The notes: generated from the letters alone by a model not told the origin. A stretch of DNA of 64,000 nucleotides from Candidatus Yanofskybacteria bacterium RIFCSPHIGHO2_01_FULL_41_26 (GCA_001794055.1 MGJB01000006.1:112987-176986), one strand, 5' to 3'. Counted from the first letter of the stretch, positions 41,056 to 50,663 are shown. A program made the numbers and translations.

Positions 41056-41773
41056 TTTGAAAAATAATTACTAGAATTGAGACGCCGGACAAAAAGGAGC
41101 CAAAAGGTAAAGCAGTTTTTCGATTGGCCTTCCCCAAAATTATCAATCCAATTCCCACCAAGGCCGCTATCCAAACAGAAAGTATCATTGACAGAAAGCC
41201 CAGAGGATAACCAAGCACCAACCCAACCAAGAATAAAAGCTTGATATCTCCAAAGCCCACCCATTCTCCCTTGGAAACTAAGTATATTATAGCAAAAATA
41301 CCGCCTAAAATTAAAGCAGATAATAATAGTGACACAAACTCAGACCTTCTGAAAAAATAATTGAATAAAGCCGTGATAATAATTAACGGCAGAATTATTT
41401 TATCGGGAATCCAAAAGTACAGGTAATCAAATAAAATTAAAGCTACAAAAGAAGCGATGATCAATAGAAAATAAAGGTCCGTTACTCCGAAAGATGGTTT
41501 ATAGATCGTATAAAATAATAAAAAACAAAACGCGGTGGCCAGTTCCGTCAAAAGATAAACAGGAGAGATTTTGTTTTTACAATTCCGACATTTTCCTTCT
41601 AAAAATACATGGCTTAAAACGGGAAACAAGTCATACCACTTAAGCCGTTTCAAGCACTTCGGACATTCCGACCGACCTGTTAAAATACCACCCTTTTTAT
41701 CTAGACGAAAAATAACCACGTTTAAAAAACTGCCAATACATAAACCTATTAAAAACATAAACGGGGTAATCAC
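41030..41773 (-). CDS. pilD: Prepilin peptidase/N-methyltransferase
   Basis: 247 residues, about seven helices. The cytoplasmic zinc loop has two CxxC pairs (CPKC, CRNC), as in full-length PilD. The catalytic aspartates are in DYLYFWIPD and in GFGDIKLLF. It removes the prepilin leader and methylates the new N terminus. Located inside the pilin cluster. Confidence 0.95.
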   Translation of the reverse strand: MITPFMFLIGLCIGSFLNVVIFRLDKKGGILTGRSECPKCLKRLKWYDLFPVLSHVFLEGKCRNCKNKISPVYLLTELATAFCFLLFYTIYKPSFGVTDLYFLLIIASFVALILFDYLYFWIPDKIILPLIIITALFNYFFRRSEFVSLLLSALILGGIFAIIYLVSKGEWVGFGDIKLLFLVGLVLGYPLGFLSMILSVWIAALVGIGLIILGKANRKTALPFGSFLSGVSILVIIFQNEITDYFF

Positions 41774-41798
41774 AAATTAAGTATAATACATCAGGCAC

Positions 41799-41832
41799 AA
41801 AACAAAACCCCGTCAATAGCGGGATTTTGTTT
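41799..41832 (-). terminator. Terminator of the major pilin gene
   Basis: CCCG/CGGG stem (41809-41812 with 41820-41823), followed on the minus strand by GTTTTGTTTTG. It probably limits read-through from pilA into pilD and the minor pilins. Confidence 0.75.
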
Positions 41833-41880
41833 TACAATCTTCTGATTACTAATTACTATTTTCTATTTACTAATAACCTA

Positions 41881-42366
41881 TTAGTTCTGTCCTTGGTCGT
41901 AAACACAGTCGATAGCAGACGTAGTGCAATTGACACCGTTGGCATCAGCTCCATTACGTGTTTGTCCGGTCCAGCCGGTAGAATCTATGTCTGCATCGCT
42001 TTTTAGAGCAGCGGCCGATTGTTCAAGTTCCGCCCAAAGATGATATTTCACTAAACCACTATAAGCATAATTGTAAGTATAATTGCCATTGTTTAATGGA
42101 TCTGTAGGAAGTTGAGTCATGTATTTAGGAGTTAAAAGCGCACCCAAAGCGCTATATGTTGCAACTTGAGGATATTGACCAGCGTCATCAAAATATAACT
42201 CTGAAGCAGTTCTTACCTGGCTCATGTCAACAATTCTTTTTGCGTCTCTTGCTCGCTGTCTTGCAACTCCCAGCTGCAACAAGAGCAGAGTAGCCAAAAT
42301 ACCAATTATGGCAATGACGACCAATAATTCGACCAGTGTAAAACCTTTTTGATGTCTTTTGTTCAT
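41881..42366 (-). CDS. pilA: Major type IV pilin (PilA/GspG-like)
   Basis: 161 residues. Leader MNKRHQKG, then FTLVELLVVIAIIGILATLL with E5, followed by the GspG-like RQRARDAKRIVDMSQVRTAS region. Two cysteine residues near the C terminus (VNCTTSAIDCVYD) could close the D-region disulfide loop. Strong downstream terminator suggests high expression and a unit separate from the minor pilins. Confidence 0.93.
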   Translation of the reverse strand: MNKRHQKGFTLVELLVVIAIIGILATLLLLQLGVARQRARDAKRIVDMSQVRTASELYFDDAGQYPQVATYSALGALLTPKYMTQLPTDPLNNGNYTYNYAYSGLVKYHLWAELEQSAAALKSDADIDSTGWTGQTRNGADANGVNCTTSAIDCVYDQGQN

Positions 42367-42425
42367 ATTTTAATTATAGAATTTGTAAACTTGTTAAGCA
42401 AATTGTAGTTATCAACATATCGAGC

Positions 42426-43634
42426 TTAAGTCACATTGACCAGATTATATATTGGAAGCAAAATAGCAGATACCAAAATCGCCACAGCCACGCCCAGAAC
42501 CAAGACCAAGATCGGTTCAATAAGCGTAGAGATGCTGTCTATGGTGCTATCTGATTCTGATTTATAGAATTTGGAAATATGTCCAAGCATAAAATCTAAT
42601 TTTCCGGTTTTTTCCCCTATCGATACCATGGACGACATTAGAGGAGGAATTTCTTTGTGCCTGCTGAATACATCAGATATGTTTCCTCCTCCCTTAACGC
42701 TTTCTTCGGCATCCAGAAGAATTTTCTGATAGTTGACATTGCCAACTAAGTCAGAGGTGATGTGGATGACATCGAGAATGGGTATTCCGGATTTAATCAA
42801 AGTAGATAAACTTTCCGATATTCTGGCCAGGTATAAATTCCTGACCACCGTTCCTAAGGCGGGCATATTTATCTTAATATTATCAAAAACAGCCTTGCCG
42901 TCAGTAGTTTTGACATATCGCCATCCCAAGAAAAGGGCGCCGAAAACAAATGCAAAAAGATAATAAATGTAATTATTTACAAAATTGGTTGTCCAAATAA
43001 GAATCCGGGTGGTAAGCGGCAAACTGTCAAGGCCGACATCCTTAAAGATGCTTAACAATTGAGGCAGAACATAAATGACCATAATACCGGCAACAACAAT
43101 AAGAGCAAATACCACAAACGCCGGATAAGCCAAAGCGCCCTTTATCTTTGAATTTATCTCCTGGCTTCTTTCAAGATGTTCAGCCAAATAGAGCAGGGCC
43201 TCGTGCAGTTTGCCGGATATTTCACCCGATTGAACAAGTTTGACATAAAAAGAAGAAAAAAGTTTTGGGTGAGAAGCCAAAGCGTTTGATAACGAAGAGC
43301 CTCCTTCAACCGCATCCGATATTTCAGAAATTATTTTTCTTAAAGCAGGTTTCTCAAATTGACGAGCCAAAGTTCTCAGTCCTTCGGCTAACGGCATGTC
43401 AGCGTCAATAAGAGTTGAAAGCTGACGAGTGAAAATGACTATATCTTTAGTGGTCGTTTTTTGGAAGTATTTATTAAGATCTACAGAAAAAATATCACCC
43501 TCCAATTGCTCAATCGATAAAACTAAGTAACCCTTGCTCTGAAGAGTATCAACGGCCGTGTTTTCATTAGAAGCTTCTATTTTTCCTTCGAGAATTTCTC
43601 CGTTTTGGGTTTTAGCTTTGTATTTGAATAACAT
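42426..43634 (-). CDS. pilC: Type IV pilus inner-membrane platform protein
   Basis: 402 residues. Two T2SSF domains (about 65-190 and 270-395) separated by helices, with the LAEHLERSQEINSKIKGALA and GGNISDVFSRHKEIPPLMSS motifs. It anchors the ATPases and turns during pilus assembly. The ATG is 2 nt from the left arm of the 269-bp element, which supplies a promoter-like box. Confidence 0.95.
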   Translation of the reverse strand: MLFKYKAKTQNGEILEGKIEASNENTAVDTLQSKGYLVLSIEQLEGDIFSVDLNKYFQKTTTKDIVIFTRQLSTLIDADMPLAEGLRTLARQFEKPALRKIISEISDAVEGGSSLSNALASHPKLFSSFYVKLVQSGEISGKLHEALLYLAEHLERSQEINSKIKGALAYPAFVVFALIVVAGIMVIYVLPQLLSIFKDVGLDSLPLTTRILIWTTNFVNNYIYYLFAFVFGALFLGWRYVKTTDGKAVFDNIKINMPALGTVVRNLYLARISESLSTLIKSGIPILDVIHITSDLVGNVNYQKILLDAEESVKGGGNISDVFSRHKEIPPLMSSMVSIGEKTGKLDFMLGHISKFYKSESDSTIDSISTLIEPILVLVLGVAVAILVSAILLPIYNLVNVT

Positions 43635-43636
43635 AT

Positions 43637-43905
43637 GGTCAGATATTTAATCCATTTTATCATTTTAGAGCTTGAAAGAATAGCCCAGTCCAAGGAACGA
43701 CGACGAAGTCATAGATTGTTCTATGTCGAGGAGGAGAGACAATGGAATCGGATATTCTTTCAACTCCTTCTGAAGGCGGACTGATTTTAACCAAATCCTT
43801 CGTTACTCGGACTCATTGTAGAATAATCTACACTTTCATTCTCGCGTCTCGGATTTGGCTAAAATCCGCTCCGCTAAAAAGATAAAATGGGTTAATTATC
43901 TGACC
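43637..43905. mobile_element. 269-bp double-hairpin inverted-repeat element, copy B (family 1)
   Basis: Arms 43637-43668 and 43874-43905 (32 nt, a few mismatches) enclose two inner stems: 43672-43691 with 43744-43762, and 43777-43798 with 43851-43868. Apical hairpins are CATAG/CTATG (43710-43725) and TGTAGA/TCTACA (43817-43832). Conserved words lie at offsets 66 (ACGAAG), 90 (CGAGGAGGAG), 164 (CGTTACT) and 180 (TGTAG), the same as in copy A or one base off. It fills the pilT-pilC gap completely, from 2 nt before the pilC ATG to the pilT stop codon. Confidence 0.82.
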
Positions 43906-44967
43906 TTATAGTAGGTTTCTTAATTCGGCTTGATTAAGTGAGTAGAACTCCGCTCTTTCCAAGCTTATTTCTTTTTTCCTGACTAGATCTGCCAAAGATC
44001 TGTCCAAACTTATCATCCCTACATCTTGGCTAGTCTCAATTACCATATCCATTTGTTTAGGACGGTTGTCGCGAATCAAAGTTCTGATGGCCGGAGTAGC
44101 TATCATGACCTCCACTGCGGGTATGAGCCCGCCTTTTATTCTCGGGATTAGTCTTTGTGAAATTATTCCTGATATAGTATTGGCGAGTTGATTCCTGATC
44201 TGCGATTCTTGGTTTGGGGGGAAGTTGTCGATAATTCTTTCGATTGTTTGAGAAGCGCTATTTGTGTGCAAAGAAGCCAAAACAAGATGTCCAGTCTCGG
44301 CCGCGGTTACTGCTGCGCTCATGGTCTCATAATCTCTCATCTCCCCTACCATAATCACGTTGACATTTTGCCTGAAAGTTGAACGTAGGGCCTTGTGAAA
44401 AGAAAATGTATCCTGATAAACCTCTCTTTGGTCGATAATGCTTTTTTCAGGAGTAAAAATATATTCAATTGGATCTTCGATGGTCACGATCTTTTCCGCA
44501 CGTTCTTTATTTATCATGTCTATTATGGAGGCTAAGGTTGTGGACTTACCATGGCCATTCGGTCCTACCACCAAAACGAAACCTTGAGACAATTTGGAAA
44601 ATAGCTTAGTTATTTGAGGCAAATTCAGTTCATCAATTGTTTTAACTTCATTGGGGATCAGCCTTAAAGAAGCAGCAGGACCGCCTTTAGTTTGATAGGT
44701 GTTTACCCTGAATCTGTTCTTTCCTTCCAACTCATAAGAAAAATCCAGTTCTTTTTCTGATAAAAATCGCGCCTTGCTTTCCTGGCCCAAAAGGACAAAT
44801 ACCAACCCTTCTAAAGTTTCTTTATCTAATATTTTTTGCTGGCTAAGCGTTATCAAACGGCTGTCTATTCTCAATGTCGGATAATGGCCGGGAGACAAAT
44901 GTAAATCGGTCGCTCCTTGTTGGGCAGTAGCTAAAAGTAATTCTTCTAAATATTGTTTTGGCTCCAT
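43906..44967 (-). CDS. pilT: Type IV pilus retraction ATPase (PilT-like)
   Basis: 353 residues. An N-terminal PAS-like domain (1-115) and a RecA-like ATPase domain with Walker A GPNGHGKST (the usual form is GPTGSGKST), Asp box and His box (VTAAETGHLVLASLHTNSA), and the Walker B VIMVGEMRD. It probably powers pilus retraction, needed for twitching and DNA uptake. It ends at the element B boundary. Confidence 0.94.
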   Translation of the reverse strand: MEPKQYLEELLLATAQQGATDLHLSPGHYPTLRIDSRLITLSQQKILDKETLEGLVFVLLGQESKARFLSEKELDFSYELEGKNRFRVNTYQTKGGPAASLRLIPNEVKTIDELNLPQITKLFSKLSQGFVLVVGPNGHGKSTTLASIIDMINKERAEKIVTIEDPIEYIFTPEKSIIDQREVYQDTFSFHKALRSTFRQNVNVIMVGEMRDYETMSAAVTAAETGHLVLASLHTNSASQTIERIIDNFPPNQESQIRNQLANTISGIISQRLIPRIKGGLIPAVEVMIATPAIRTLIRDNRPKQMDMVIETSQDVGMISLDRSLADLVRKKEISLERAEFYSLNQAELRNLL

Positions 44968-45007
44968 TAACTAATATATCGATATATCGAAATGTCGAAA
45001 TATCGCG

Positions 45008-46768
45008 TTATGCGCTGTCGCCTGCTTGAGCAATCTCAAGCAACTCTTCTAATGATACAATTCCCTTCAATACTTTCAAAATTCCGTCCTGAAACATAGT
45101 TATCATTCCCTGCCTTTTCGCTTCTTGACGAAGAGCCCGATCTGATATTTCTCCCAAAATGATTTTCTCCAGCTCATCACTCATTTCTAACATTTCAAAA
45201 ATAGCTATTCGTCCCTTAAACGCCTTGCCTCCGCATTTTTTGCATGGGTTTTCAATGTTTGGCTTGTAAATAGTATACCCAGATCTAGAAAGATATTCTT
45301 TTTGATAATCAGCCGACATGTCAAGAATAGCTTGATTTATCATTTTTTCCTCAGCAATGTTGGCCTTAACTTCAAGTTTGCAATCCTGGCATAATCTTCG
45401 CAACAATCTTTGAGCTGCGGCAACATTCAAGGTAGAAGGAATTAAATATTTCTCAACACCCATATCCACCAAACGAGGTACAACCCCCAAGGCATCATTG
45501 GTATGCAGTGTCGAAAGAACAATATGGCCGGTTAAAGCAGCTTGAGTAGCTAAACCGGCTGTTTCCCGGTCTCTTATTTCCCCCACCATTATAATATCCG
45601 GATCTTGCCTTAAGATATGGCGCAAACCATTGGCAAAAGTATATCCTATCTCTTCATGAATTTGCGATTGATTAACTCCGTTCACGAAATATTCTATTGG
45701 ATCTTCAAGGGTGACGATGTTAACATCTTCGCTGTTCATTTTTTTAAGCATTCCGGCCAAGGTTGTTGATTTGCCAGAACCGGTAGGACCAGTTATAAGA
45801 ATACTTCCGAAAGGTTTCGCCATCGCTTTTTCTATAACTTCCGCCGATCTGCCGTCCAATCCTAACTCTGACAACTCTACTTTTCCCGTTAGCGGATCCA
45901 AAATACGCATTACCACTTTTTCTCCGTTTTTGGTCGGAAAAGTGGAAACCCTAAAGTCTATCTTTCGATTGCCAAGTTTAGTCGAAAACCTTCCGTCCTG
46001 GGCCAATCGAGTCTCATCTATTTTCAAGTCGGATAAAATTTTAATGCGTGTTACCACGGCCGACTGAAGGGTTTTGGGCAAAGTCAGGGTTGTTGTGAGA
46101 ATACCGTCAATCCTGAAACGGGTTCTGACACGGTCTTCGAACGGCTCAATGTGAATATCGGACGCCCGGGACTCAACAGCATGCTTCACTAAAACAGCCA
46201 CTATTTTTGATACCGGCGCTTCAGCGGTAATTTCTTCAATTGACTTAATGGAGCCTGCTTCTTCGCCTTCTTTTCCGGATTCTTCTTCGGTCAAGGATTC
46301 GAGAGCTTTGCCGACTTCACCCGACAGAGTTCTGTAACTTTTTATGACAGTTTCAAAATCCCCATAGCTTACCAGATATTTTTCCAATGCCAATTTCTTA
46401 TCTTCGGCTATAAATTTTAGGGCCTCAAGGGCGTCAATAGCTTCGGGGTTGATTATCGCCACCTTTAAAACATTTCCCTCTTTTTCAAAAGGAGCAATTT
46501 TGTAAAAATTAACCACCTCTTCGGAAAATTCTTTCAAAACCTCTCGACTGAATTCATATCCCTCCAAGTCAATCGTCGGCAATCGATAAAGTCTGGATTT
46601 TATCGCCAAAAGATCAGCGTCAGAAACCACCGCCTTCTCTACAAGAATCTGACCAAAATCTTTATTCTCTGTTTGGGCCAAATCCAAAAAAGTTGCGATA
46701 TCTTCCGTTGAAATTATATTAAGACGAACGAGTTCGTCTGCAAGGGTTTGGGGTATCTTGATTGGCAT
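45008..46768 (-). CDS. pilB: Type IV pilus assembly ATPase (PilB/GspE-like)
   Basis: 586 residues. N-terminal MshEN-type domain (about 1-150), then the ATPase core: Walker A GPTGSGKST, Walker B DIIMVGEIRD, His box HIVLSTLHTND. The C-terminal zinc motif CQDC...CKKC holds the four cysteines typical of extension ATPases. It powers pilin polymerisation. Confidence 0.96.
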   Translation of the reverse strand: MPIKIPQTLADELVRLNIISTEDIATFLDLAQTENKDFGQILVEKAVVSDADLLAIKSRLYRLPTIDLEGYEFSREVLKEFSEEVVNFYKIAPFEKEGNVLKVAIINPEAIDALEALKFIAEDKKLALEKYLVSYGDFETVIKSYRTLSGEVGKALESLTEEESGKEGEEAGSIKSIEEITAEAPVSKIVAVLVKHAVESRASDIHIEPFEDRVRTRFRIDGILTTTLTLPKTLQSAVVTRIKILSDLKIDETRLAQDGRFSTKLGNRKIDFRVSTFPTKNGEKVVMRILDPLTGKVELSELGLDGRSAEVIEKAMAKPFGSILITGPTGSGKSTTLAGMLKKMNSEDVNIVTLEDPIEYFVNGVNQSQIHEEIGYTFANGLRHILRQDPDIIMVGEIRDRETAGLATQAALTGHIVLSTLHTNDALGVVPRLVDMGVEKYLIPSTLNVAAAQRLLRRLCQDCKLEVKANIAEEKMINQAILDMSADYQKEYLSRSGYTIYKPNIENPCKKCGGKAFKGRIAIFEMLEMSDELEKIILGEISDRALRQEAKRQGMITMFQDGILKVLKGIVSLEELLEIAQAGDSA

Positions 46769-46770
46769 GA

Positions 46771-47055
46771 TTATATTGGAGCGAAAATATCCTTTTTGCC
46801 CGTAACTCCCGGATTGACCGGTGATTCTCCGAAAATTTGCAACGCTTTATATTTTTTGTTATCTAATATTGAAAAATCTATTTTCAGATTCTCAAACTTG
46901 TTAAGGTCGTCTCTTCCGGCTACTACGGGGGGTTCAATTGACACTCTGGCTGGAACTGCCCATTGAGAATAATACAAATATCCGACGGCAAAACCCAGGA
47001 CTATTATCAGGGCGACTATGAGCGTGATTTGATTGTTGGATTGTTGTGGAGCCAT
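46771..47055 (-). CDS. Small membrane protein of the pilus alignment complex (PilP-like position)
   Basis: 94 residues. N-terminal helix (9-27) and a short extracytoplasmic part ending GKKDIFAPI, which resembles the start of PilP/GspC-like HR domains. Position between pilO and pilB matches PilP. It shares TAATG with pilO. Homology to PilP is inference from position and ending. Confidence 0.65.
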   Translation of the reverse strand: MAPQQSNNQITLIVALIIVLGFAVGYLYYSQWAVPARVSIEPPVVAGRDDLNKFENLKIDFSILDNKKYKALQIFGESPVNPGVTGKKDIFAPI

Positions 47056-47588
47056 TACTTTAGGTAATATGCATTTCCTTTCACGATAAAATTTAAAACC
47101 GAAGTATTTCCCAAGCCCACTGCAGCATCAACCGAAGTTATGTCTACAAGCCGCAAATTTCTTTCAAGTGCTCCCAAAAAATTAATCAACCCTAGATAGT
47201 TTCCGGTCAAACCTATCTCTACAGGCAGAAGATTGTAGGGATTAGTATTCGCATCAGATGCTTTTTGGCCGATTATGGAGGAACTGAATAATTCAATGCC
47301 ACTTTTGGTTGATAGATCGTTTACGGCCGATAAAATTTCGGCAACGCTTTTCTTTGACGGAACAATGGTCGACAATTTGGTGATTTCGGAAATTCTTTTT
47401 TGGTATTCTAAATTTAAAGTCTTAATGTTAGCTACAATAGCGCTTCTTGACTTCAACAAATTGTCTCTTTCTCTGATGGCAGCATCTAAATCCGAGACAT
47501 CATGGTAAAAAGGAAGGGCCAATGACCAAAATAAAATTATGGCCGCAGCTATCAGTCCCGCTCCGATGTAATTTTTATTTGGATTCAT
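47055..47588 (-). CDS. pilO: PilO-like type IV pilus alignment protein
   Basis: 177 residues: helix 10-28, coiled segment (AAIRERDNLLKSRSAIVANI) and a ferredoxin-like domain with LPVEIGLTGNYLGLINFLGALERNLRLVDI, the PilO signature region. It overlaps pilN by 4 nt and the small PilP-position gene by 1 nt. Confidence 0.9.
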   Translation of the reverse strand: MNPNKNYIGAGLIAAAIILFWSLALPFYHDVSDLDAAIRERDNLLKSRSAIVANIKTLNLEYQKRISEITKLSTIVPSKKSVAEILSAVNDLSTKSGIELFSSSIIGQKASDANTNPYNLLPVEIGLTGNYLGLINFLGALERNLRLVDITSVDAAVGLGNTSVLNFIVKGNAYYLK

Positions 47589-48139
47589 TCTTTTATAAAT
47601 TTGGTTTTATCAAATTCTAATTTAACGCTGAATTCCAATTTACCTGTAGTCAAAACGTGAACGTCATTAAGCGCTATGTCTTTTATTGAATCGTCTGAAA
47701 CAAAAGCGGCAATTTGTCTGGCTACTACGGTATAGTTGGTGGCAAGGGCCTTAAATTCAAATCTGTTATCGGAAACAGTGGCAGCAAAAGATAAAAATTG
47801 AACTTGCGGCTGCAATAAATTCTCAATTTTGCCCAATGCTTTTGACCAAACAATGTGCGAATCCAAAAGAGTTGATATTAGCGATAATTGTTTGCTTAAT
47901 GTCAAAAGATTAGTTTCAACGTTTTTATCTCGCTGCTTTTCGAGATTGGCTATTTCTGCATCAAGATCATTTTTTTTGTTTTCAAGACTGTTTTTGTAAA
48001 AATAAAGTCCGACAATGGCCACTACGACTAAGATCAGGGCAGCCATTCCTATGTAAATAAGTCTATTTTCTCCCGGAATTTTGACCTCTATCTTTCTCCT
48101 TGTCTCGGGAAGCAATTGTAACCCGTTTTGGTCAAGCAT
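47585..48139 (-). CDS. pilN: PilN-like type IV pilus alignment protein
   Basis: 184 residues. Cytoplasmic N terminus (QLLPETRRK), one helix (about 28-50), a coiled coil (KNDLDAEIANLEKQRDKN) and a small C-terminal domain. It links PilM with PilO. Short 4-nt overlap with pilO. Confidence 0.88.
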   Translation of the reverse strand: MLDQNGLQLLPETRRKIEVKIPGENRLIYIGMAALILVVVAIVGLYFYKNSLENKKNDLDAEIANLEKQRDKNVETNLLTLSKQLSLISTLLDSHIVWSKALGKIENLLQPQVQFLSFAATVSDNRFEFKALATNYTVVARQIAAFVSDDSIKDIALNDVHVLTTGKLEFSVKLEFDKTKFIKE

Positions 48140-48195
48140 TGTCTTCTATTAGTATAGCTCAATTGATAATTTTTATTATCAACAGATTCATAAAA

Positions 48196-49284
48196 CTAGA
48201 CGTCTCTCATGGCTAAACCTGCGGCGATGGAAAATGTATTGGCCAGTTCTTGAATAACGGGCTTTAAAGATTCCGGGTACATAATTCGAGCAAAAGCATT
48301 AGCGCCATAGACATCCAAATTCAGCTTCTGTTTAAAATAGCCGACAAAGCCGGGCATGTTTGTAAGGCCACCTACCAGCAAAATCCGGGATATTTTTTGA
48401 TTTTTTAAGCCTTCATAACTGCTAATTGTCTTTTTAGTTTCAAAAACCATCATATCTATCAACGAAACCATGGCCTCATTCACGATATTTTCGTCGATTT
48501 TATTCATGCCCATCTTTCTTTTTAATTCTTCAGCTTTCTCAATGCTTATGTTTAAGGAGCGGGCAATAGACTTGGTTATTTCAAACCCTCCTATCTCATA
48601 GTTGTGGCTTACCCTTTCGTATCCTTTGTTAACAATAATAATTGAAGTGCTACGCCCTCCGATATTTACTATGGCTGTTGGAGAAAGATCATTTCCCAAA
48701 AGAGCCCTGATAAGAGCCGTGTTCTCCAACTCAAGAGCCTTAAGATTTAAGCCGACACTCTTCATAATTCTTTTGTACTTTTCCGTCTCATCTTTTGGCA
48801 CAGCAGCAAGAAACACTTGGACAATAGCAGGCCCGGAAACCGAACCGGGTGTTGCCCCCGAACCAGCCGAATTTGTGATATCTATAATAGACCAGTCCAA
48901 AACAACTTCACTCAATGGTATAGGGATGTATTTTCGAGCTTCGAAAGGTAAAGCTTTCGCCAGTTCTTTTTCCGAAAGATAGGGCATTTCAATGATGGTA
49001 GAAAAGGTTGAAAATGAAGGAATTGCAGCTATTGCATCTGTTGCCTTGATGTTGCCTTTTTTTATCAACCCCTTTAATCCCCAGACAATTTCCTGATCTG
49101 GAAGTTTCAAAATACTTTGGCCAACTCCCGGTCCAGATGACTGGATATCTGTACCCTTTAATTCAAAGAGTCCATAATTTTTTAAAACAAAACGCCCACC
49201 CGATTTCTCGAGCTCTACAATTTTGATAGCGGCTGTTCCGATGTCGATGCCCAGCTTGCCTTTTTCTCCGAAAAGATTAAACAT
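48196..49284 (-). CDS. pilM: Type IV pilus ATPase-like scaffold PilM
   Basis: 362 residues with an actin/FtsA-like fold: LGIDIGTAAIKIVELEK phosphate-1 loop, PYLSEKELAKALPFEARKYI, VNIGGRSTSIIIV and a LVGGLTNMPGF adenosine motif. PilM binds PilN on the cytoplasmic face. It is the first gene of the pil operon (minus strand). Confidence 0.95.
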   Translation of the reverse strand: MFNLFGEKGKLGIDIGTAAIKIVELEKSGGRFVLKNYGLFELKGTDIQSSGPGVGQSILKLPDQEIVWGLKGLIKKGNIKATDAIAAIPSFSTFSTIIEMPYLSEKELAKALPFEARKYIPIPLSEVVLDWSIIDITNSAGSGATPGSVSGPAIVQVFLAAVPKDETEKYKRIMKSVGLNLKALELENTALIRALLGNDLSPTAIVNIGGRSTSIIIVNKGYERVSHNYEIGGFEITKSIARSLNISIEKAEELKRKMGMNKIDENIVNEAMVSLIDMMVFETKKTISSYEGLKNQKISRILLVGGLTNMPGFVGYFKQKLNLDVYGANAFARIMYPESLKPVIQELANTFSIAAGLAMRDV

Positions 49285-49309
49285 TCAGATGATTAAGTAT
49301 AACACAACA

Positions 49310-50038
49310 ATGTTTTCTAATTATCCCCAGAGAGTATATAACTGGTTATTGGGTCTGGTTTTCCCTATTCGATGTCTCGGCTGCGGTAAATTCGACAATT
49401 ATGTCTGCCGAGGCTGTCTCGGAGCTATAATAGTCAAGAAAAATTTTGAATGCATCGGATGCAAGAGAAACACTCACCTCGGACAAACCTGTTATCTATG
49501 CGCAAAAACAAATTCTCTAGATCAACTGCTGATAGTAGCCGATTACAAGAATTCTTTGGTTGAAAAGATTATCAAGTTTTTAAAATATAAATTTATTCCT
49601 GATTTGGAGCATCCATTATCGATTTTAATGAAGAGGTATCTTAAATGGCTGACGTTGAATAAAAAATTTAATGTCTTCGAGGCTAATCCCCTATTGGTTC
49701 CCATACCGCTTCACATGAAACGTCTGAACTGGCGAGGTTTCGACCAATCCGACTTATTGGCCAAAAACATTTCCGACACATTTCAGATGGAAACGGCCAA
49801 CGATGTAATCAAAAGAACGATTAACACCGTTCCACAGGTGAACGTTAAAGAAAGAAAAGAAAGATTAAAAAACCTGAATGGTGTTTTTAAAATTTTGAAT
49901 AAAGAAAAAATTATCGGCAGAGAAATATTATTGATAGATGATGTCTGCACAACTGGTGCAACCTTAAATGAATGCGCTAAGATTTTGAAGGCCAACGGAG
50001 CATCAAAAGTAGTCGCTTTAGTTATTGCGAGGGGCTAG
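49310..50038 (+). CDS. comF: ComF-family amidophosphoribosyltransferase-like protein
   Basis: 242 residues from ATG 49310 (the frame is open upstream into pilM). Two zinc motifs (CLGCG...CRGC and CIGC...CYLC) precede a PRTase domain with ILLIDDVCTTGATLNECA, the PRPP loop. ComF helps natural transformation in other bacteria; here it stands divergent to a T4P operon. A CCTGAGCTTGTCGAAGG-type repeat follows the stop. Confidence 0.92.
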   Translation: MFSNYPQRVYNWLLGLVFPIRCLGCGKFDNYVCRGCLGAIIVKKNFECIGCKRNTHLGQTCYLCAKTNSLDQLLIVADYKNSLVEKIIKFLKYKFIPDLEHPLSILMKRYLKWLTLNKKFNVFEANPLLVPIPLHMKRLNWRGFDQSDLLAKNISDTFQMETANDVIKRTINTVPQVNVKERKERLKNLNGVFKILNKEKIIGREILLIDDVCTTGATLNECAKILKANGASKVVALVIARG

Positions 50039-50087
50039 TCCTGAGCTTGTCGAAGGGATGATTTTTGTGGTAAAATTTAGTGAATTT

Positions 50088-50178
50088 GGTGAGGTGCGGC
50101 GAATGGTAAGCCAGCAGTTTGCTAAACTGTAGCCGTTTAAAAAGCGGCTTGTGGGTTCGACTCCCACCCTCACCGCCA
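50088..50178 (+). tRNA. tRNA-Ser (GCT)
   Basis: 91 nt. Acceptor GGTGAGG/CCTCACC, G73 and encoded CCA. Anticodon loop TTGCTAA reads GCT (stem GCAGT/ACTGT). Class II variable arm AGCCG..CGGCT. T arm GTGGG-TTCGACT-CCCAC. Confidence 0.97.
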
Positions 50179-50259
50179 GTTATTTTTTAAAACTCCACGA
50201 GGAAGTTTTTATAATTCTAATTTATTGACAATTCTAACTGATTTTCTATAATTCAAAAT

Positions 50260-50529
50260 ATGGTTAAGAACAAAAACAATCACAACTCATCAGAAATTGG
50301 AGCACTGTTGGAACATATTGATGATAAGGTGACCTTGGTTGCTGAACAATATACTGATTTAAATAAAAAAGTAGATAGGATAGAGAAAAAACTTGATGTT
50401 GTAGCAGAAGATGTAGAAGTGATAAAAATGGACATAGAGTTTATTAAGCATGATTTGAAGAATAAAGTGGCTCGAGACGAGTTTGCTGTTCTGGAGCGTC
50501 GAGTTTCCCTACTGGAAAGCCGGAGGTAA
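50260..50529 (+). CDS. Small coiled-coil protein
   Basis: 89 residues. After a polar start the whole chain is one coiled coil (LLEHIDDKVTLVAEQYTDLN, then RIEKKLDVVAEDVEVIKMDI). Proteins like this are common in CPR genomes, with unknown role. It lies between tRNA-Ser and infB and is followed by palindromic repeats (50568-50629) and a terminator. Confidence 0.72.
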   Translation: MVKNKNNHNSSEIGALLEHIDDKVTLVAEQYTDLNKKVDRIEKKLDVVAEDVEVIKMDIEFIKHDLKNKVARDEFAVLERRVSLLESRR

Positions 50530-50603
50530 AAACTGCCAAAGAAACTGTCATGCCAGAGACAGATCCGCCTCTGGCGGAAAAACAAATCGGCGGGAACCAT
50601 ATT

Positions 50604-50629
50604 TTCCCTGCCTGCCGGCAGGCAGGGAA
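50604..50629. repeat. 26-bp perfect palindrome (LPAGR-type repeat)
   Basis: Thirteen-base arms reading TTCCCTGCCTGCC meet at position 50616/50617. The core equals the palindrome inside the tRNA-binding gene (22940-22961). A further hairpin TCCGCC-TCT-GGCGGA lies about 40 bp upstream. Confidence 0.9.
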
Positions 50630-50663
50630 GGGCAAAAGAAATTTTTTCATCTTAATTTTTTTG

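Noticed and set aside
49223..49309. ComF start at 49223
   Set aside because: It would overlap pilM on the other strand. MFSNYPQRVYNW at 49310 fits ComF proteins.
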